Positions 1 to 8,062 of a stretch of 64,000 bases of DNA are shown in pieces; within the stretch, counting starts at the first letter, position 1; each line of letters begins with the position of its first letter. This DNA is from Liquorilactobacillus oeni DSM 19972 (GTDB lineage: Bacteria; Bacillota; Bacilli; Lactobacillales; Lactobacillaceae), in assembly GCF_001436275.1 (NCBI RefSeq), contig NZ_AZEH01000039.1, positions 425,336-489,335 on the forward strand, given 5' to 3'. The notes beneath the pieces are model-generated. The model worked only from the letters and a program-made list of their open reading frames with translations, made no database searches and had not been told where the DNA came from. The translations under genes and the position numbers were made by a program.

Positions 1-740
1 CGTGTGGTAAACTTGCCTTTTTGCAGGATCCATTGGTCACCCAAAATATCTTTAAAAGTACTACCTTGAGTATTTGGAACAGTATTTGGAACAGTATTTG
101 GAACAGTATTTGGAACAGTTTTAGGTTCAGGCCGCTGCGTAGTATAAAGACCGCAAAAATCATAGGACATATCAACCTTATAACCTGCAACTTCAAAAGC
201 ATTTGTATACTGCCATAATCCTGTATGAGCAACCCCGGGTTCAGAAACTCCGTAGTTAGCCACCCATAGGTTTTGAGTCAGCAACTTCTTAGTATTAATG
301 CGTCCTTGCCAAAACCAGCTTGCCATCGAATAAAAGGCTAATTGCTGATAGCCGGCAACTTTGACTTGCTGTAAAAAAGTATTTACATCTTCTGTTGCCA
401 TTGCTGCATTGCAATTATCTTCCAGATCAAGTGCCATAACCGAAGCAGGGCTTATCCCTAACTTACGGGCGTTCTTTATAAACCAGGCTGCTTCGTTTTT
501 TGCATCTTGCTTTCCATTAAACTTGGCATAGTGATAAACATGCACTGAAAGTCCAGCTGCACGTGCATTTCTAAGTTGAACAGCAGCCTTAGGGTTAAAA
601 TATGCACTGCCGTCTTCACTGCCTTCTGTCAGTTTAACAATTACCGCACGTACTTTTTTAGCGGCCAGAGCTTTGAAAAAATCTGCTGAATCCGGCTGAT
701 AACTTGCAACATCCGCTACTAATTCACAGTACTTGCTCAT
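1..740 (-). CDS. GH25 family lysozyme/endolysin, C-terminus cut by the window edge
   Basis: The gene reads leftward from an ATG at 740 and is still open at base 1, so about 246 residues are visible. The N-terminus has the GH25 (1,4-beta-N-acetylmuramidase) pattern: VADVASYQ near residues 8-15 with the first catalytic-site Asp, IVKLTEGSEDGSAYFNP, HVYHYAKFNG, and MALDLED near 102-107 carrying the acidic catalytic pair. After the catalytic domain (about 200 residues) comes a PNTV linker repeated four times, then the start of a probable cell-wall binding domain (FKDILGDQWILQKGKFTT). No signal peptide is seen, which resembles phage endolysins, but no other phage gene is visible. AGGAGG lies just upstream of the ATG. 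The role in peptidoglycan hydrolysis is inferred from the family. Confidence 0.85.
   Translation of the reverse strand, partial: MSKYCELVADVASYQPDSADFFKALAAKKVRAVIVKLTEGSEDGSAYFNPKAAVQLRNARAAGLSVHVYHYAKFNGKQDAKNEAAWFIKNARKLGISPASVMALDLEDNCNAAMATEDVNTFLQQVKVAGYQQLAFYSMASWFWQGRINTKKLLTQNLWVANYGVSEPGVAHTGLWQYTNAFEVAGYKVDMSYDFCGLYTTQRPEPKTVPNTVPNTVPNTVPNTQGSTFKDILGDQWILQKGKFTT
69..120. repeat. 12-bp tandem repeat encoding a PNTV linker
   Basis: The unit AGTATTTGGAAC occurs four times in a row (69-116) with a partial fifth copy. It is in frame in the lysozyme gene on the minus strand and encodes Pro-Asn-Thr-Val repeats between the catalytic and C-terminal domains. Because the unit is a multiple of three, gain or loss of copies changes linker length without a frameshift. 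Confidence 0.95.
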
Positions 741-763
741 TAAAATTCCCCTCCTTTATTTTT

Positions 764-860
764 TAAACACAGAAAAGACTGACTATTGGAACACGTTAAC
801 TCATACCTTTCAGGTTAAGACAGAGGGACTGAATCAAAAGTTATTTGACCCAGCCCCTCC
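764..860 (-). repeat. Dispersed repeat copy A: terminator plus one core arm
   Basis: Downstream of the HAD phosphatase stop (minus strand) lies a hairpin at 823-860 pairing GGGACTGAATCAAA with TTTGACCCAGCCCC. It is followed by the conserved arm GACTATTGGAACACGTTA at 781-797, with AAAAGACT before it on the plus strand. The same composite recurs at 3.1, 4.7, 36.5, 37.7, 53.0, 56.3 and 58.3 kb. Only one arm of the 110-bp core is kept here. The hairpin probably terminates the phosphatase transcript. Confidence 0.75.
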
Positions 861-946
861 TGCTTTTATTAACGTTAAAAATATGAAAAGTGTCACTTAA
901 AAATATTAGTTTGGAAGATTAATGCAATTACTGCTCAAAAATACAC

Positions 947-1774
947 TTATTCACCAAGCGCGTACCTTTCAATTGCAAGTGCGACTCCATCATGGTTGTT
1001 ATCCGCAGTGATTTCCTGAGCACAGTCCTTCACCGCCTGAATTCCATTGCCCATAGCAACTCCCATTTCGGCGAACTTGATCATGCTTAAGTCATTACCT
1101 TCATCTCCGATTGCCATTACATTTTCGGAAGTTAACGTCAGTAATTTGCACAGTCTTTTTAAAGCGCTGGCCTTATTGATTCCCACAGCGTTGGCTTCAT
1201 AAAAATAAGGAGTGCTTCTGGTGAAATTAATCCGATCTTCTAGACTGGCAAAGTCCTGGTAGTCTTTCAATGCCTGATTCAAGACCTCAGGCTGATCGAT
1301 AAACATTGCCTTGATAATTTTTATTCCGCGCATCTCCTCAGGAGTCCGGTATGAAACGTTCAATGAGACTAAATTTGACTCGTGAATCGTAAATTCGCCG
1401 ATATCTCTATTGGCAGTGTAAATTCTGTCATTACTGATTGCATGAAAATGAAGCCCCTTTTTGCGGGACAAATATTCCAGGTCCACATAATCAATATAAG
1501 TAAGCGGATCAGAAGAAATAATCTTTCCGTTAGTCGTTTGAACTAAAGAACCGCCAAAGCTGACAACATACTGATCGTCTTGATGATCCAAGCCCAACTC
1601 GCTTAATAACGACATTACTCCTGACAACGGACGGCCAGTACAAAGAACAACCTTAATGCCTGATGCTTTGGCTTTATTAATGGCAAGTTTCACTGGTTCA
1701 GTCAGCTTTTTTTGTGAATTTAACAATGTATCATCGATATCAATAGCAACTATCTTTATTTTAATAACAGCCAC
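947..1774 (-). CDS. Cof-type HAD-superfamily phosphatase
   Basis: This 275-residue protein has the HAD motif I AIDIDDTLLNS near residues 10-20, with the nucleophile and acid/base aspartates, CTGRP near residue 45 as motif II, and GDEGNDLSMI near residues 222-231 as motif IV. The long cap between motifs II and III is typical of the Cof/YidA subfamily, which acts on sugar phosphates and other small phosphorylated metabolites; the substrate here is unknown. The listed start is GTG with a poor, too-close GAAAGG, so the true start is uncertain by a few codons. It is a single-gene unit followed by repeat copy A. Confidence 0.85.
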   Translation of the reverse strand: MAVIKIKIVAIDIDDTLLNSQKKLTEPVKLAINKAKASGIKVVLCTGRPLSGVMSLLSELGLDHQDDQYVVSFGGSLVQTTNGKIISSDPLTYIDYVDLEYLSRKKGLHFHAISNDRIYTANRDIGEFTIHESNLVSLNVSYRTPEEMRGIKIIKAMFIDQPEVLNQALKDYQDFASLEDRINFTRSTPYFYEANAVGINKASALKRLCKLLTLTSENVMAIGDEGNDLSMIKFAEMGVAMGNGIQAVKDCAQEITADNNHDGVALAIERYALGE

Positions 1775-1971
1775 ACCCTTTCATGATTAAATGAATAATC
1801 TGTTTCAAAATAACTATAGCATAACTTGTATTTTATTATTGCTTTGAACAAACGAAACATACAGTACATCTAACAGCTTTTAAAAACAAAACTTTGCGTT
1901 CAAATCTCTCTTTAGTTTTACATTTTTCCTTTTACTAAAATGATACACGATAGTTTTTTGTTTTCTTTTTG

Positions 1972-2000
1972 TTGGAAAATAAAACATTCCTCGTTATAAT
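1972..2000 (+). promoter_or_regulatory. Predicted sigma-A promoter for the RarD-like gene
   Basis: TTGGAA (1972-1977) and TATAAT (1995-2000) are separated by 17 bp, about 100 bp upstream of the rarD-like start at 2102. The -10 hexamer is a perfect consensus match. The 1775-2101 interval is the divergent space between the HAD gene and this gene; nothing else in it is recognised. Confidence 0.6.
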
Positions 2001-2101
2001 TAAATTTCAAAGCTGCTAAACAATCCATTGTAATTTTTACTGCGTTACTGATATAGTTACAAGCAGTACATTAATTGCCAAAACTGTCAGGAGTTGGATA
2101 T

Positions 2102-3004
2102 ATGAAAAATAAGCATTTGGGCCTCAGTAGTGCACTGGCAGCCTATATATTATGGGGAATGCTGGGTGTTTTTTGGGAGCTGCTCAGTGCAGTTCCGGCA
2201 ATGGACACCCTTGCATACAGGATCGTCTGGTCGCTGGCAACAATCAGCATTGTATTAACTGTTCAAAAAGACTGGCATAATGTATGGGAAACCATAGTCA
2301 GTTTGACAAAAAACCGTAAAATAGGCTGGATCATCCTAAGTTCTTTTTTAATTTCAATCAACTGGTTTATTTATATTTACATGGTTACTCATCATCAAGC
2401 AACAGAGGCAAGCTTAGGCTATTACATAATGCCATTGATGAACGTGGCTGTAGCGCTGATTTTCTTGCATGAAAGTTTATCGCGGGCAAAAATAATTGCA
2501 CTCATACTGGTTGTGATCGGTGTCGTAATTTTAACCATTCAAACCGGCTCGTTGCCTTTGAACACCTTATTAATGGCCGGTTCGTTTTGCTTTTACGGAT
2601 TGATAAAAAAACAGGTCCAACTGCCTGCAACTATTTCATTAACCCTAGAAACCTTATGCGTTGCGCCGATTGCAGTTATTTATTTACTGGCAACTCCTCA
2701 CGTGATGACACAAAATGGACTTCAGGTTACTATCTTGCTGATACTAAGTGGAATCATCACTATTATTCCTTTACTGCTGTTTGCGGTAGCAACCAAAAAT
2801 ACCGATTTTATCACGCTCGGTTTTATTCAGTACCTAAACCCGACTATCCAGTTATTAATGGCAATCTTTGTTCTGCATGAAGCATTCAACTGGAATAAGG
2901 CAATTGTCTTCTTGTTTATCTGGAGCGGTATTTTAGTATTCATTGTCAGCAGTTTGTATAATTACCGCAGATTACGGCAGATAAAAAACACGGTAAAAAA
3001 ATAA
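2102..3004 (+). CDS. rarD: RarD-type EamA family membrane permease
   Basis: About 300 residues with some ten hydrophobic segments, starting LGLSSALAAYILWGMLGVFW, the characteristic RarD opening (GxxxALxAYxxWGxxPxFW). Two EamA repeats are visible; the second contains FIQYLNPTIQLLMAIFVLHE, a standard signature. RarD proteins are inner-membrane drug/metabolite transporters of unsettled substrate. I chose the ATG at 2102 because AGGAG lies 8 bases before it; an upstream in-frame TTG at 2075 has no ribosome binding site. It is monocistronic with a good promoter upstream and repeat copy B as the likely terminator. Confidence 0.85.
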   Translation: MKNKHLGLSSALAAYILWGMLGVFWELLSAVPAMDTLAYRIVWSLATISIVLTVQKDWHNVWETIVSLTKNRKIGWIILSSFLISINWFIYIYMVTHHQATEASLGYYIMPLMNVAVALIFLHESLSRAKIIALILVVIGVVILTIQTGSLPLNTLLMAGSFCFYGLIKKQVQLPATISLTLETLCVAPIAVIYLLATPHVMTQNGLQVTILLILSGIITIIPLLLFAVATKNTDFITLGFIQYLNPTIQLLMAIFVLHEAFNWNKAIVFLFIWSGILVFIVSSLYNYRRLRQIKNTVKK

Positions 3005-3102
3005 TTTAACGTGCTCAAATCAACCATCAAGCGGGACTGGATTCCAAAAGCTTGTGCACTAAAGGTACAGAAATATCAATATGGATCCTATAAAGCAACA
3101 CA

Positions 3103-3280
3103 AAAGGGGCTAGGTCAAAACTTATGTTTTGGCTTGGTTTTTTTGGACTCTTTTGCAATTTCATATCAACGTGTTTCAATAGTCAGTCTTTTCCGTTTAG
3201 CCACAAATTACTCATAGTCAAATTCGGTCTATGTTTGTAATTAGCAGTTAATGCTCAAAGCCTAGCGACTATTGGCACAC
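3103..3280 (+). repeat. Dispersed repeat copy B: terminator plus complete 110-bp core
   Basis: A hairpin at about 3108-3142 (CTAGGTCAAAAC paired with GTTTTGGCTTGG, then a T run) follows rarD. A linker ends in ATATCAAC, and then comes a 110-bp core at 3171-3280. The core begins GTGTTTCAATAGTC and ends GACTATTGGCACAC, which are imperfect terminal inverted repeats. Inside are AATTAC/GTAATT and a CATAGTC-type inner stem. A 68-codon open frame here (3011-3217) arises from the repeat and is not a gene. Confidence 0.85.
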
Positions 3281-3393
3281 TCCCTTTACTTTAATCTGCA
3301 ATATGTGAATTAACATATTGCACACTGCCCTTTTAGTTTATCTTGCAATACTTGCGGCAAGCTGCTTAGAAAATTACAGTAAGATTTTTTGCA

Positions 3394-3993
3394 TCAAGTA
3401 AGTACTAAAATATATATAAGAATCTTAACGTAGAATAAGGCTAACAAGTGGCTTATTAAACCACTATCGTAAAATACATAAAGGCCAATTAATACATAGC
3501 AGATCTTCATGAGTATTTCGCCGTATCTTGCCATTAACTTTGAAACTATTGAAATACCAGCTGCTGCTTTGATTAAGAAAACTGCTAGGACACTGAGTAC
3601 CCCAATAAACAATAATGTACTGAGAAAGCTTGCCAATGTTTTGCCGATTAAAACCGGTAAAAAAATAGCCAGATTACATCCTGCACAAACTGATAAATAT
3701 GTAATCAAAACACTTAAGATCTGCGATTTACTCGAAATATTTTTTTCTTCATCTCCATCAGCATGAAAAGCCATGTAAAGCGGCAGTACACCCAGTCCTC
3801 CCAGTATCCATTCAGGTAAAAAAGCAGTCAATGCTGCACCAATAATATAACTTGCAGTAAAAAGCATTAATATACCTAATAGATACCCTGTCAGTACTTT
3901 ACTTACAGAATATTTTTTCAGCAAGAAAAGCAGCACGAAGAAAAAATCCAAGTTGACGCTCAAAAATGTCAACGTCAGAATCCAATAATTCAT
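3394..3993 (-). CDS. CadD-like cadmium/metal resistance membrane protein
   Basis: This 199-residue protein has five to six hydrophobic helices and resembles the CadD/cadmium resistance transporter family. It has an early NLDFFFVLLFLL segment where the family usually has an N-D-D motif, then GYLLGI, a central acidic loop HADGDEEKN, and CAGCNLAIFLPVLIG in the position of the family's conserved second repeat. The family is linked to cadmium or other divalent-cation export, but the second Asp of the NLDD motif is replaced by Phe here, so substrate range is uncertain. A GAGAGGGGGG ribosome binding site precedes the ATG. The next recognised gene to the right is a multicopper oxidase. Confidence 0.7.
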   Translation of the reverse strand: MNYWILTLTFLSVNLDFFFVLLFLLKKYSVSKVLTGYLLGILMLFTASYIIGAALTAFLPEWILGGLGVLPLYMAFHADGDEEKNISSKSQILSVLITYLSVCAGCNLAIFLPVLIGKTLASFLSTLLFIGVLSVLAVFLIKAAAGISIVSKLMARYGEILMKICYVLIGLYVFYDSGLISHLLALFYVKILIYILVLT

Positions 3994-4189
3994 GGCACCC
4001 CCCTCTCAATTTAACCTTTAGCTACAAGCTATGCCTTATGGGTCTTAACCCGAATTACGTGATCTTCATGTTCAATTTTGCCTATGCCAAGAGCAGATAA
4101 GACGCCTAATTAATAATAAACTTTATAAATTATGGCTATTATATTAGAATTGACCCGGTTATAAAATAACTAGGAAGGATCTGTTTTGT

Positions 4190-4342
4190 TTGAACAAATT
4201 AATTGCTCTGTTTTTCTTCTTTTTTTATCTGATCTTAGTGTGGGCAGTTTACAGTATGCATAATATGCTTGCAATGCAAATGATGGCTGTCGGTATGTTT
4301 TTAGAATCGGCCATTTGCCTTGTCAAAGCATTTAAGCATTAA
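4190..4342 (+). CDS. Small hypothetical membrane peptide, 50 residues
   Basis: A TTG-initiated open frame encodes a 50-residue peptide that starts MNKLIALFFFFYLILVWAVY. A Met-rich segment (MHNMLAMQMMAVGM) follows, then a short hydrophobic stretch ending LVKAFKH. AGGAAGG lies 11 bases before the TTG, slightly further than usual. One strong and one weaker transmembrane segment are predicted by eye. I do not recognise a family. It sits between a CadD-like gene and a multicopper oxidase, and the Met/His content could fit metal binding, but that is speculation. Confidence 0.45.
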   Translation: MNKLIALFFFFFYLILVWAVYSMHNMLAMQMMAVGMFLESAICLVKAFKH

Positions 4343-4447
4343 ATATAAGTTACCCACAATTTATAATTCTTCTCTTGCATCAATGCTGTAACTTGAACTT
4401 TCCAAAAACTAATTCCGTACAAAGGATAATGTTTTTTCCAAAATTGA

Positions 4448-4480
4448 GGCTGAGGTAAAAGTCATATTTTACCCCAGTCC
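4448..4480. terminator. Imperfect hairpin after the small membrane peptide
   Basis: GGCTGAGGTAAAA pairs with TTTTACCCCAGTCC around a short loop, with one bulge and one wobble. It resembles the terminator part of the dispersed repeat but has no core beside it. It lies about 100 bases after the 50-residue frame. No long T run follows, so termination is only plausible. I see nothing else between 4481 and 4620. Confidence 0.4.
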
Positions 4481-4623
4481 CAATGTATTTATTGCATACA
4501 TCCCAGTGTACCCCAAAATTCAAACTTTTCCACCCGCTTACGGATTACTCATAAAGATGGACAAGTGCACTATTATTTCAGCAAAGGGAAGTGATGTGCA
4601 GCAGTCGCAGGTTTAAAATAATG

Positions 4624-4805
4624 AGACTTGGTCAAAACTTATAAACTTATGTTTTGGCTCAGTTTTTTTGAACTCTTTTGCAATTTCATATCAACGTGTT
4701 TCAATAGTCAGTCTTTTCCGCTTAACCACAAATTACCCATAGTCAAATTCGGACTATGTTCGTAATTAGCAGTTAATGCTCAAAGCCTAACAACTATTGG
4801 CACAC
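4624..4805 (+). repeat. Dispersed repeat copy C: terminator plus complete 110-bp core
   Basis: The hairpin at about 4624-4668 (TTGGTCAAAAC... GTTTTGGCTCAG, then seven T) is followed by a linker ending ATATCAAC and a 110-bp core at 4696-4805. Core ends are GTGTTTCAATAGTC and AACTATTGGCACAC. The inner stem is perfect here: CATAGTC pairs with GACTATG and AATTAC with GTAATT. It is nearly identical to copy B 1.5 kb away, including the flanking linker. Confidence 0.9.
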
Positions 4806-4861
4806 TCCGACTGCAGCCCGTACTATTATTTTTATGAACAGCTTTTTTCAAAAGGAGCTGT

Positions 4862-6397
4862 TCACATCTTCATACCCATTTTTTTATAAGATGACATTCC
4901 GCCTAGTTGCAGCTCTTCCACCTTTACACCCCGTTCTTTCGCAAACGCGTTCATCAGTGTTTCCATATCCATCAGTTTATAAGTCTGCGGGTGCTTGGGA
5001 TCATACGCCTCAATCTGTGCCATCATTCCGCCATCTTCATGTTCAATAATGTGACAGTGATACATAAAGACTCCTGGTTTGTCATACCAAACCTTCAACC
5101 GAACTGTTTCTCGCGGATTAACACCAACTGTATCTTTGAAGCCATGTTCGTTTGGATATGGTGCATGTCCGTTACGCGAAACCACTAAAAATTGGATTCC
5201 ATGCATATGATACGGGTGTACCATGCCACCTTCTTTTTGATTTGTATTGACAATATCCCAGAGTTCCACACTGCCGATCTTCTGCTTGGCATCTATCCGC
5301 TGCATATCAAATTTTTTGCCGTCCAGCATAACTTCTTCATCCATCCCTGACATTACAACTCTATGAATTGGCGTATCTGGAGTAACTTCAGGATTGGGAA
5401 TTTCAGCTAAATGTTCCGGCAGCTTTACTTCAGCAGGTTCAAATTCATGAATTTTAAAAGTGACGAGGGGAACATCATCCGTATATAAAGTTACTTCATC
5501 GCCTGGATGATATTTACCAAAATCAACGATAATTTCCGCGCGTTCTGCACAAGTAAGCATCAAATGAGTAAAAGCAACCGGCTCGGGCAGGATACCGCCA
5601 TCTGATCCAATCTGCGTAAACTGTAAATCATCAGAGAAATGCAGCCGCCATTCTCTGCGGTTTGCGCCATTCAAAATGCGGAAACGTACTCTTTGAGTAG
5701 TAACATCAAAGTAGGGATTCACGGTTCCATTTATCACTGCCGTAGGTCCTTGAACTCCATCGGGGTCATAATCAGCATTATAATCCAACTGATTATGAGC
5801 ATGAAACTTGCGGTCCTGTAAAATTAACGGGATATCATCAACCCCATATTTTCTTGGAAACGGTAATTTACTTTCCGCTTTATCCTTAACAATCACCATT
5901 GCCGCTAAACCTTTCCAAACCTGTTCAGCAGTTGATGGACACGGATGAGCATGCAGCCAGAGTGTTGCTGCAGGCTGGTCTACTTTAAAAGCAATTTTAT
6001 TTGTTTCGGCAGGATATACCGGTGCATGGCAGCCGCCATCAACAATCGGCCCGGAAACATTCAGACCATGCCAGTGAAAAGTTGTTAATTCAGAAAGCTT
6101 ATTTTGCAGATTAATATGAACGCTTTTACCCTTTTCAAAAATGATCGTCTTCCCGAGAAAAGGCAGCCCAAATCCCCATGTCTTCGTTTTTTCACCTGGT
6201 AAAAACTGTGTTTCGCCTGCTTGTGCCGTAACAGTATAATAAGTATCACTTCTGGTTTCCTTATCAGGTTTCAGGAGCGGTGGAATTCTAAGCTGAGAAG
6301 GAGCAGCAGCTGCTTTTTTGAGCGGAACATAACCGCCATCGTGTACATTGTATGCCGGTTCATCAAAAAAATAATCCGTATAAACTTTTCGAGCCAT
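4862..6397 (-). CDS. Multicopper oxidase
   Basis: This 511-residue protein has all the copper-binding signatures: FHWHGLNV near residue 103, WLHAHPC near 147, HPYHMHGIQF near 397-406, and the C-terminal YHCHIIEHEDGGMM near 449-462 with the HCH...H...M ligands of the type 1 and trinuclear sites. Three cupredoxin-like domains are expected in the order N, middle, C, as in the CotA/SufI/bilirubin-oxidase group. No Sec or Tat signal is visible, so it is probably cytoplasmic or spore-coat-like in type. The C-terminus is Met-rich (GGMSSYKKMGMKM). Lactic acid bacterial relatives are associated with copper tolerance and oxidation of phenolics; the substrate here is unproven. GGGAAG precedes the ATG. 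Confidence 0.92.
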   Translation of the reverse strand: MARKVYTDYFFDEPAYNVHDGGYVPLKKAAAAPSQLRIPPLLKPDKETRSDTYYTVTAQAGETQFLPGEKTKTWGFGLPFLGKTIIFEKGKSVHINLQNKLSELTTFHWHGLNVSGPIVDGGCHAPVYPAETNKIAFKVDQPAATLWLHAHPCPSTAEQVWKGLAAMVIVKDKAESKLPFPRKYGVDDIPLILQDRKFHAHNQLDYNADYDPDGVQGPTAVINGTVNPYFDVTTQRVRFRILNGANRREWRLHFSDDLQFTQIGSDGGILPEPVAFTHLMLTCAERAEIIVDFGKYHPGDEVTLYTDDVPLVTFKIHEFEPAEVKLPEHLAEIPNPEVTPDTPIHRVVMSGMDEEVMLDGKKFDMQRIDAKQKIGSVELWDIVNTNQKEGGMVHPYHMHGIQFLVVSRNGHAPYPNEHGFKDTVGVNPRETVRLKVWYDKPGVFMYHCHIIEHEDGGMMAQIEAYDPKHPQTYKLMDMETLMNAFAKERGVKVEELQLGGMSSYKKMGMKM

Positions 6398-6592
6398 TAT
6401 ATCATCTTCCCTTTTTACTCTAAGCTTATTAATTACAATTCAACTATAGCATTTTCAGCTCTGCAGTGGCATTATATTTCATGTTTTATATCTTTTCTAA
6501 ACTAAAAATATCCATCTGGTCTTTAATCATCAAAAACGAATACAAATTTTCATAGCTTCTGTATGAACTTACTATTCTAACATAGCTAAAAA

Positions 6593-6632
6593 CTAGCCCA
6601 AAGAATTAAATCTAATTAATTCTTTGGGCTAG
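6593..6632. terminator. Strong bidirectional intrinsic terminator
   Basis: CTAGCCCAAAGAATTAA pairs with TTAATTCTTTGGGCTAG almost perfectly around a short loop, with T runs on both strands. It lies downstream of the leftward amidohydrolase operon. The remaining bases between 6398 and 6801 hold no recognised gene. Confidence 0.8.
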
Positions 6633-6801
6633 TTTTAGCTTAGCTTGTTTTTAAAACCGTAAACACCATTCTTTTTTTCAGGAAACCTCGATTATTTAGT
6701 TTCTTTAGAGGCAGAAACACTCGAAATTCTTAGCCAATCTGTAAGCTGATTTAAGCCTCAGCCTCAGCAAATTTTTAACTTTCGATTGAAAATTCGAGCC
6801 C

Positions 6802-8001
6802 TCAGTCTATTTTTTTGCCCTTTTTGTAAACTTCCTTATTTCCCTTTATGGCCTTGATATCTTCTAATGGGTTATCCTCTAAAATTAAAAAGTCAGCATA
6901 TTTTCCTTTTTCCAAGGTTCCATACAAATCATCTATTTTAAGCAATTCCGCAGCAAACTTAGTGGCTCCAAATAAAGCCTGGACAGGCGTAGCTCCTAAC
7001 GTCACTATCAACTCTAATTCATTCCAAGTACCATCGCTAAAATAGTTGAACGGCGTGCCCGCATCTGTCCCAACGACCACTTTAACACCTTTTTTAATAG
7101 CCATAGCTACGTTTTTAAAAAAATCCGCTTTGACCAGATCATTTTTACGAAGCATATAATCCGGCAGTTTTCCACGCCCATATTGAGAAATGGATGCTGG
7201 AGCGTTTAAGGTCGGCACAAGGAAAATATTGTTTTCCCGCATAAAATCCGCCTGTTTTTCATCAACATAAATCCCATGTTCAATAGAATCCACACCTGCA
7301 TCCAAGGAATTTTGTATTCCTTTGTTTCCTTGAGCATGCGATGCAACCGTCATGTGCTTGGAATGTGCTTCTTGCACAGCAACATTTAATTCCGGAAGGC
7401 TTAATTCAATATCGTCGACTTCATCAGTTGCTGACATTACGCCTCCGGTAGCCATTACCTTTATATTTTTAGCTCCTCTTTTGAATTCTTGACGCACGGC
7501 TTTACGCATTGCATCTTCAGAATCTGTTAAATGTCCCCAGACTGCCTCACCATATATTCCTTCAACAAAATCACCATGTCCGCCTGTCATAGTCATCGGG
7601 CGTCCTGAAGGAACAATCTCTGTTCCCCCTAAGGCCCCTTCTTTTTGCAACTTGGCTAACTTAACATCCACGTCAAAAGCACACCCACAGTCCCTGATAT
7701 AGGTAACACCCGCTTTCAGCAAACTCTTCAAATTATTTAAAGCAGTTACTGTAGCTTCAGTTTCTGAAAGATACTCTAATTTATTTGTAACAGGATTCAT
7801 CATAATGTGTGTATGGGCATTAATTAACCCTGGAGTAATATATTTCCCCTTTAAATCAATACTGTGGTTTGCACTTGGTGGTTTACCAGTCCCAAGGCTT
7901 TCCACTTTACCAGAAACATCATCAATATTAAGCCACACATTCTTTTGAAGTTCAGCATTTTTACCATCGAATAAATTTACGTTTTTAAAAATAGTGTTCA
8001 T
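6802..8001 (-). CDS. Amidohydrolase-superfamily metal-dependent hydrolase, paralog 1
   Basis: The 399-residue protein has the amidohydrolase metal-site pattern: INAHTHIMMNP (HxH, near residue 64), IKVMATGGVMS with the probable carboxylated Lys, VASHAQG and SIEHGIYVD (third and fourth His), and VVGTDAGTP (catalytic Asp). The layout resembles the imidazolonepropionase-like/Xaa-Pro dipeptidase group, which cleaves cyclic amides or N-acyl/peptidyl substrates. It is closely similar along its whole length to the next gene upstream, 61 bases away, so the two form a tandem duplication and probable operon. GAAGGGAG precedes the ATG. The exact substrate cannot be read from sequence. Confidence 0.85.
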   Translation of the reverse strand: MNTIFKNVNLFDGKNAELQKNVWLNIDDVSGKVESLGTGKPPSANHSIDLKGKYITPGLINAHTHIMMNPVTNKLEYLSETEATVTALNNLKSLLKAGVTYIRDCGCAFDVDVKLAKLQKEGALGGTEIVPSGRPMTMTGGHGDFVEGIYGEAVWGHLTDSEDAMRKAVRQEFKRGAKNIKVMATGGVMSATDEVDDIELSLPELNVAVQEAHSKHMTVASHAQGNKGIQNSLDAGVDSIEHGIYVDEKQADFMRENNIFLVPTLNAPASISQYGRGKLPDYMLRKNDLVKADFFKNVAMAIKKGVKVVVGTDAGTPFNYFSDGTWNELELIVTLGATPVQALFGATKFAAELLKIDDLYGTLEKGKYADFLILEDNPLEDIKAIKGNKEVYKKGKKID

Positions 8002-8062
8002 TTATTTCTCCCTTCTAAAATGCTATCTGTATTTCTCTGTAAAGCCATACATAACATTAGAA

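Noticed and set aside
69-120. Short tandem repeats as a CRISPR-like array
   Set aside because: Units are 12 bp without spacers and lie in frame in a coding linker; no cas gene is near.
3011-3217. 68-codon plus-strand open frame
   Set aside because: It runs through the terminator and core of repeat copy B, has no ribosome binding site, and the same frame is not kept in the other copies.
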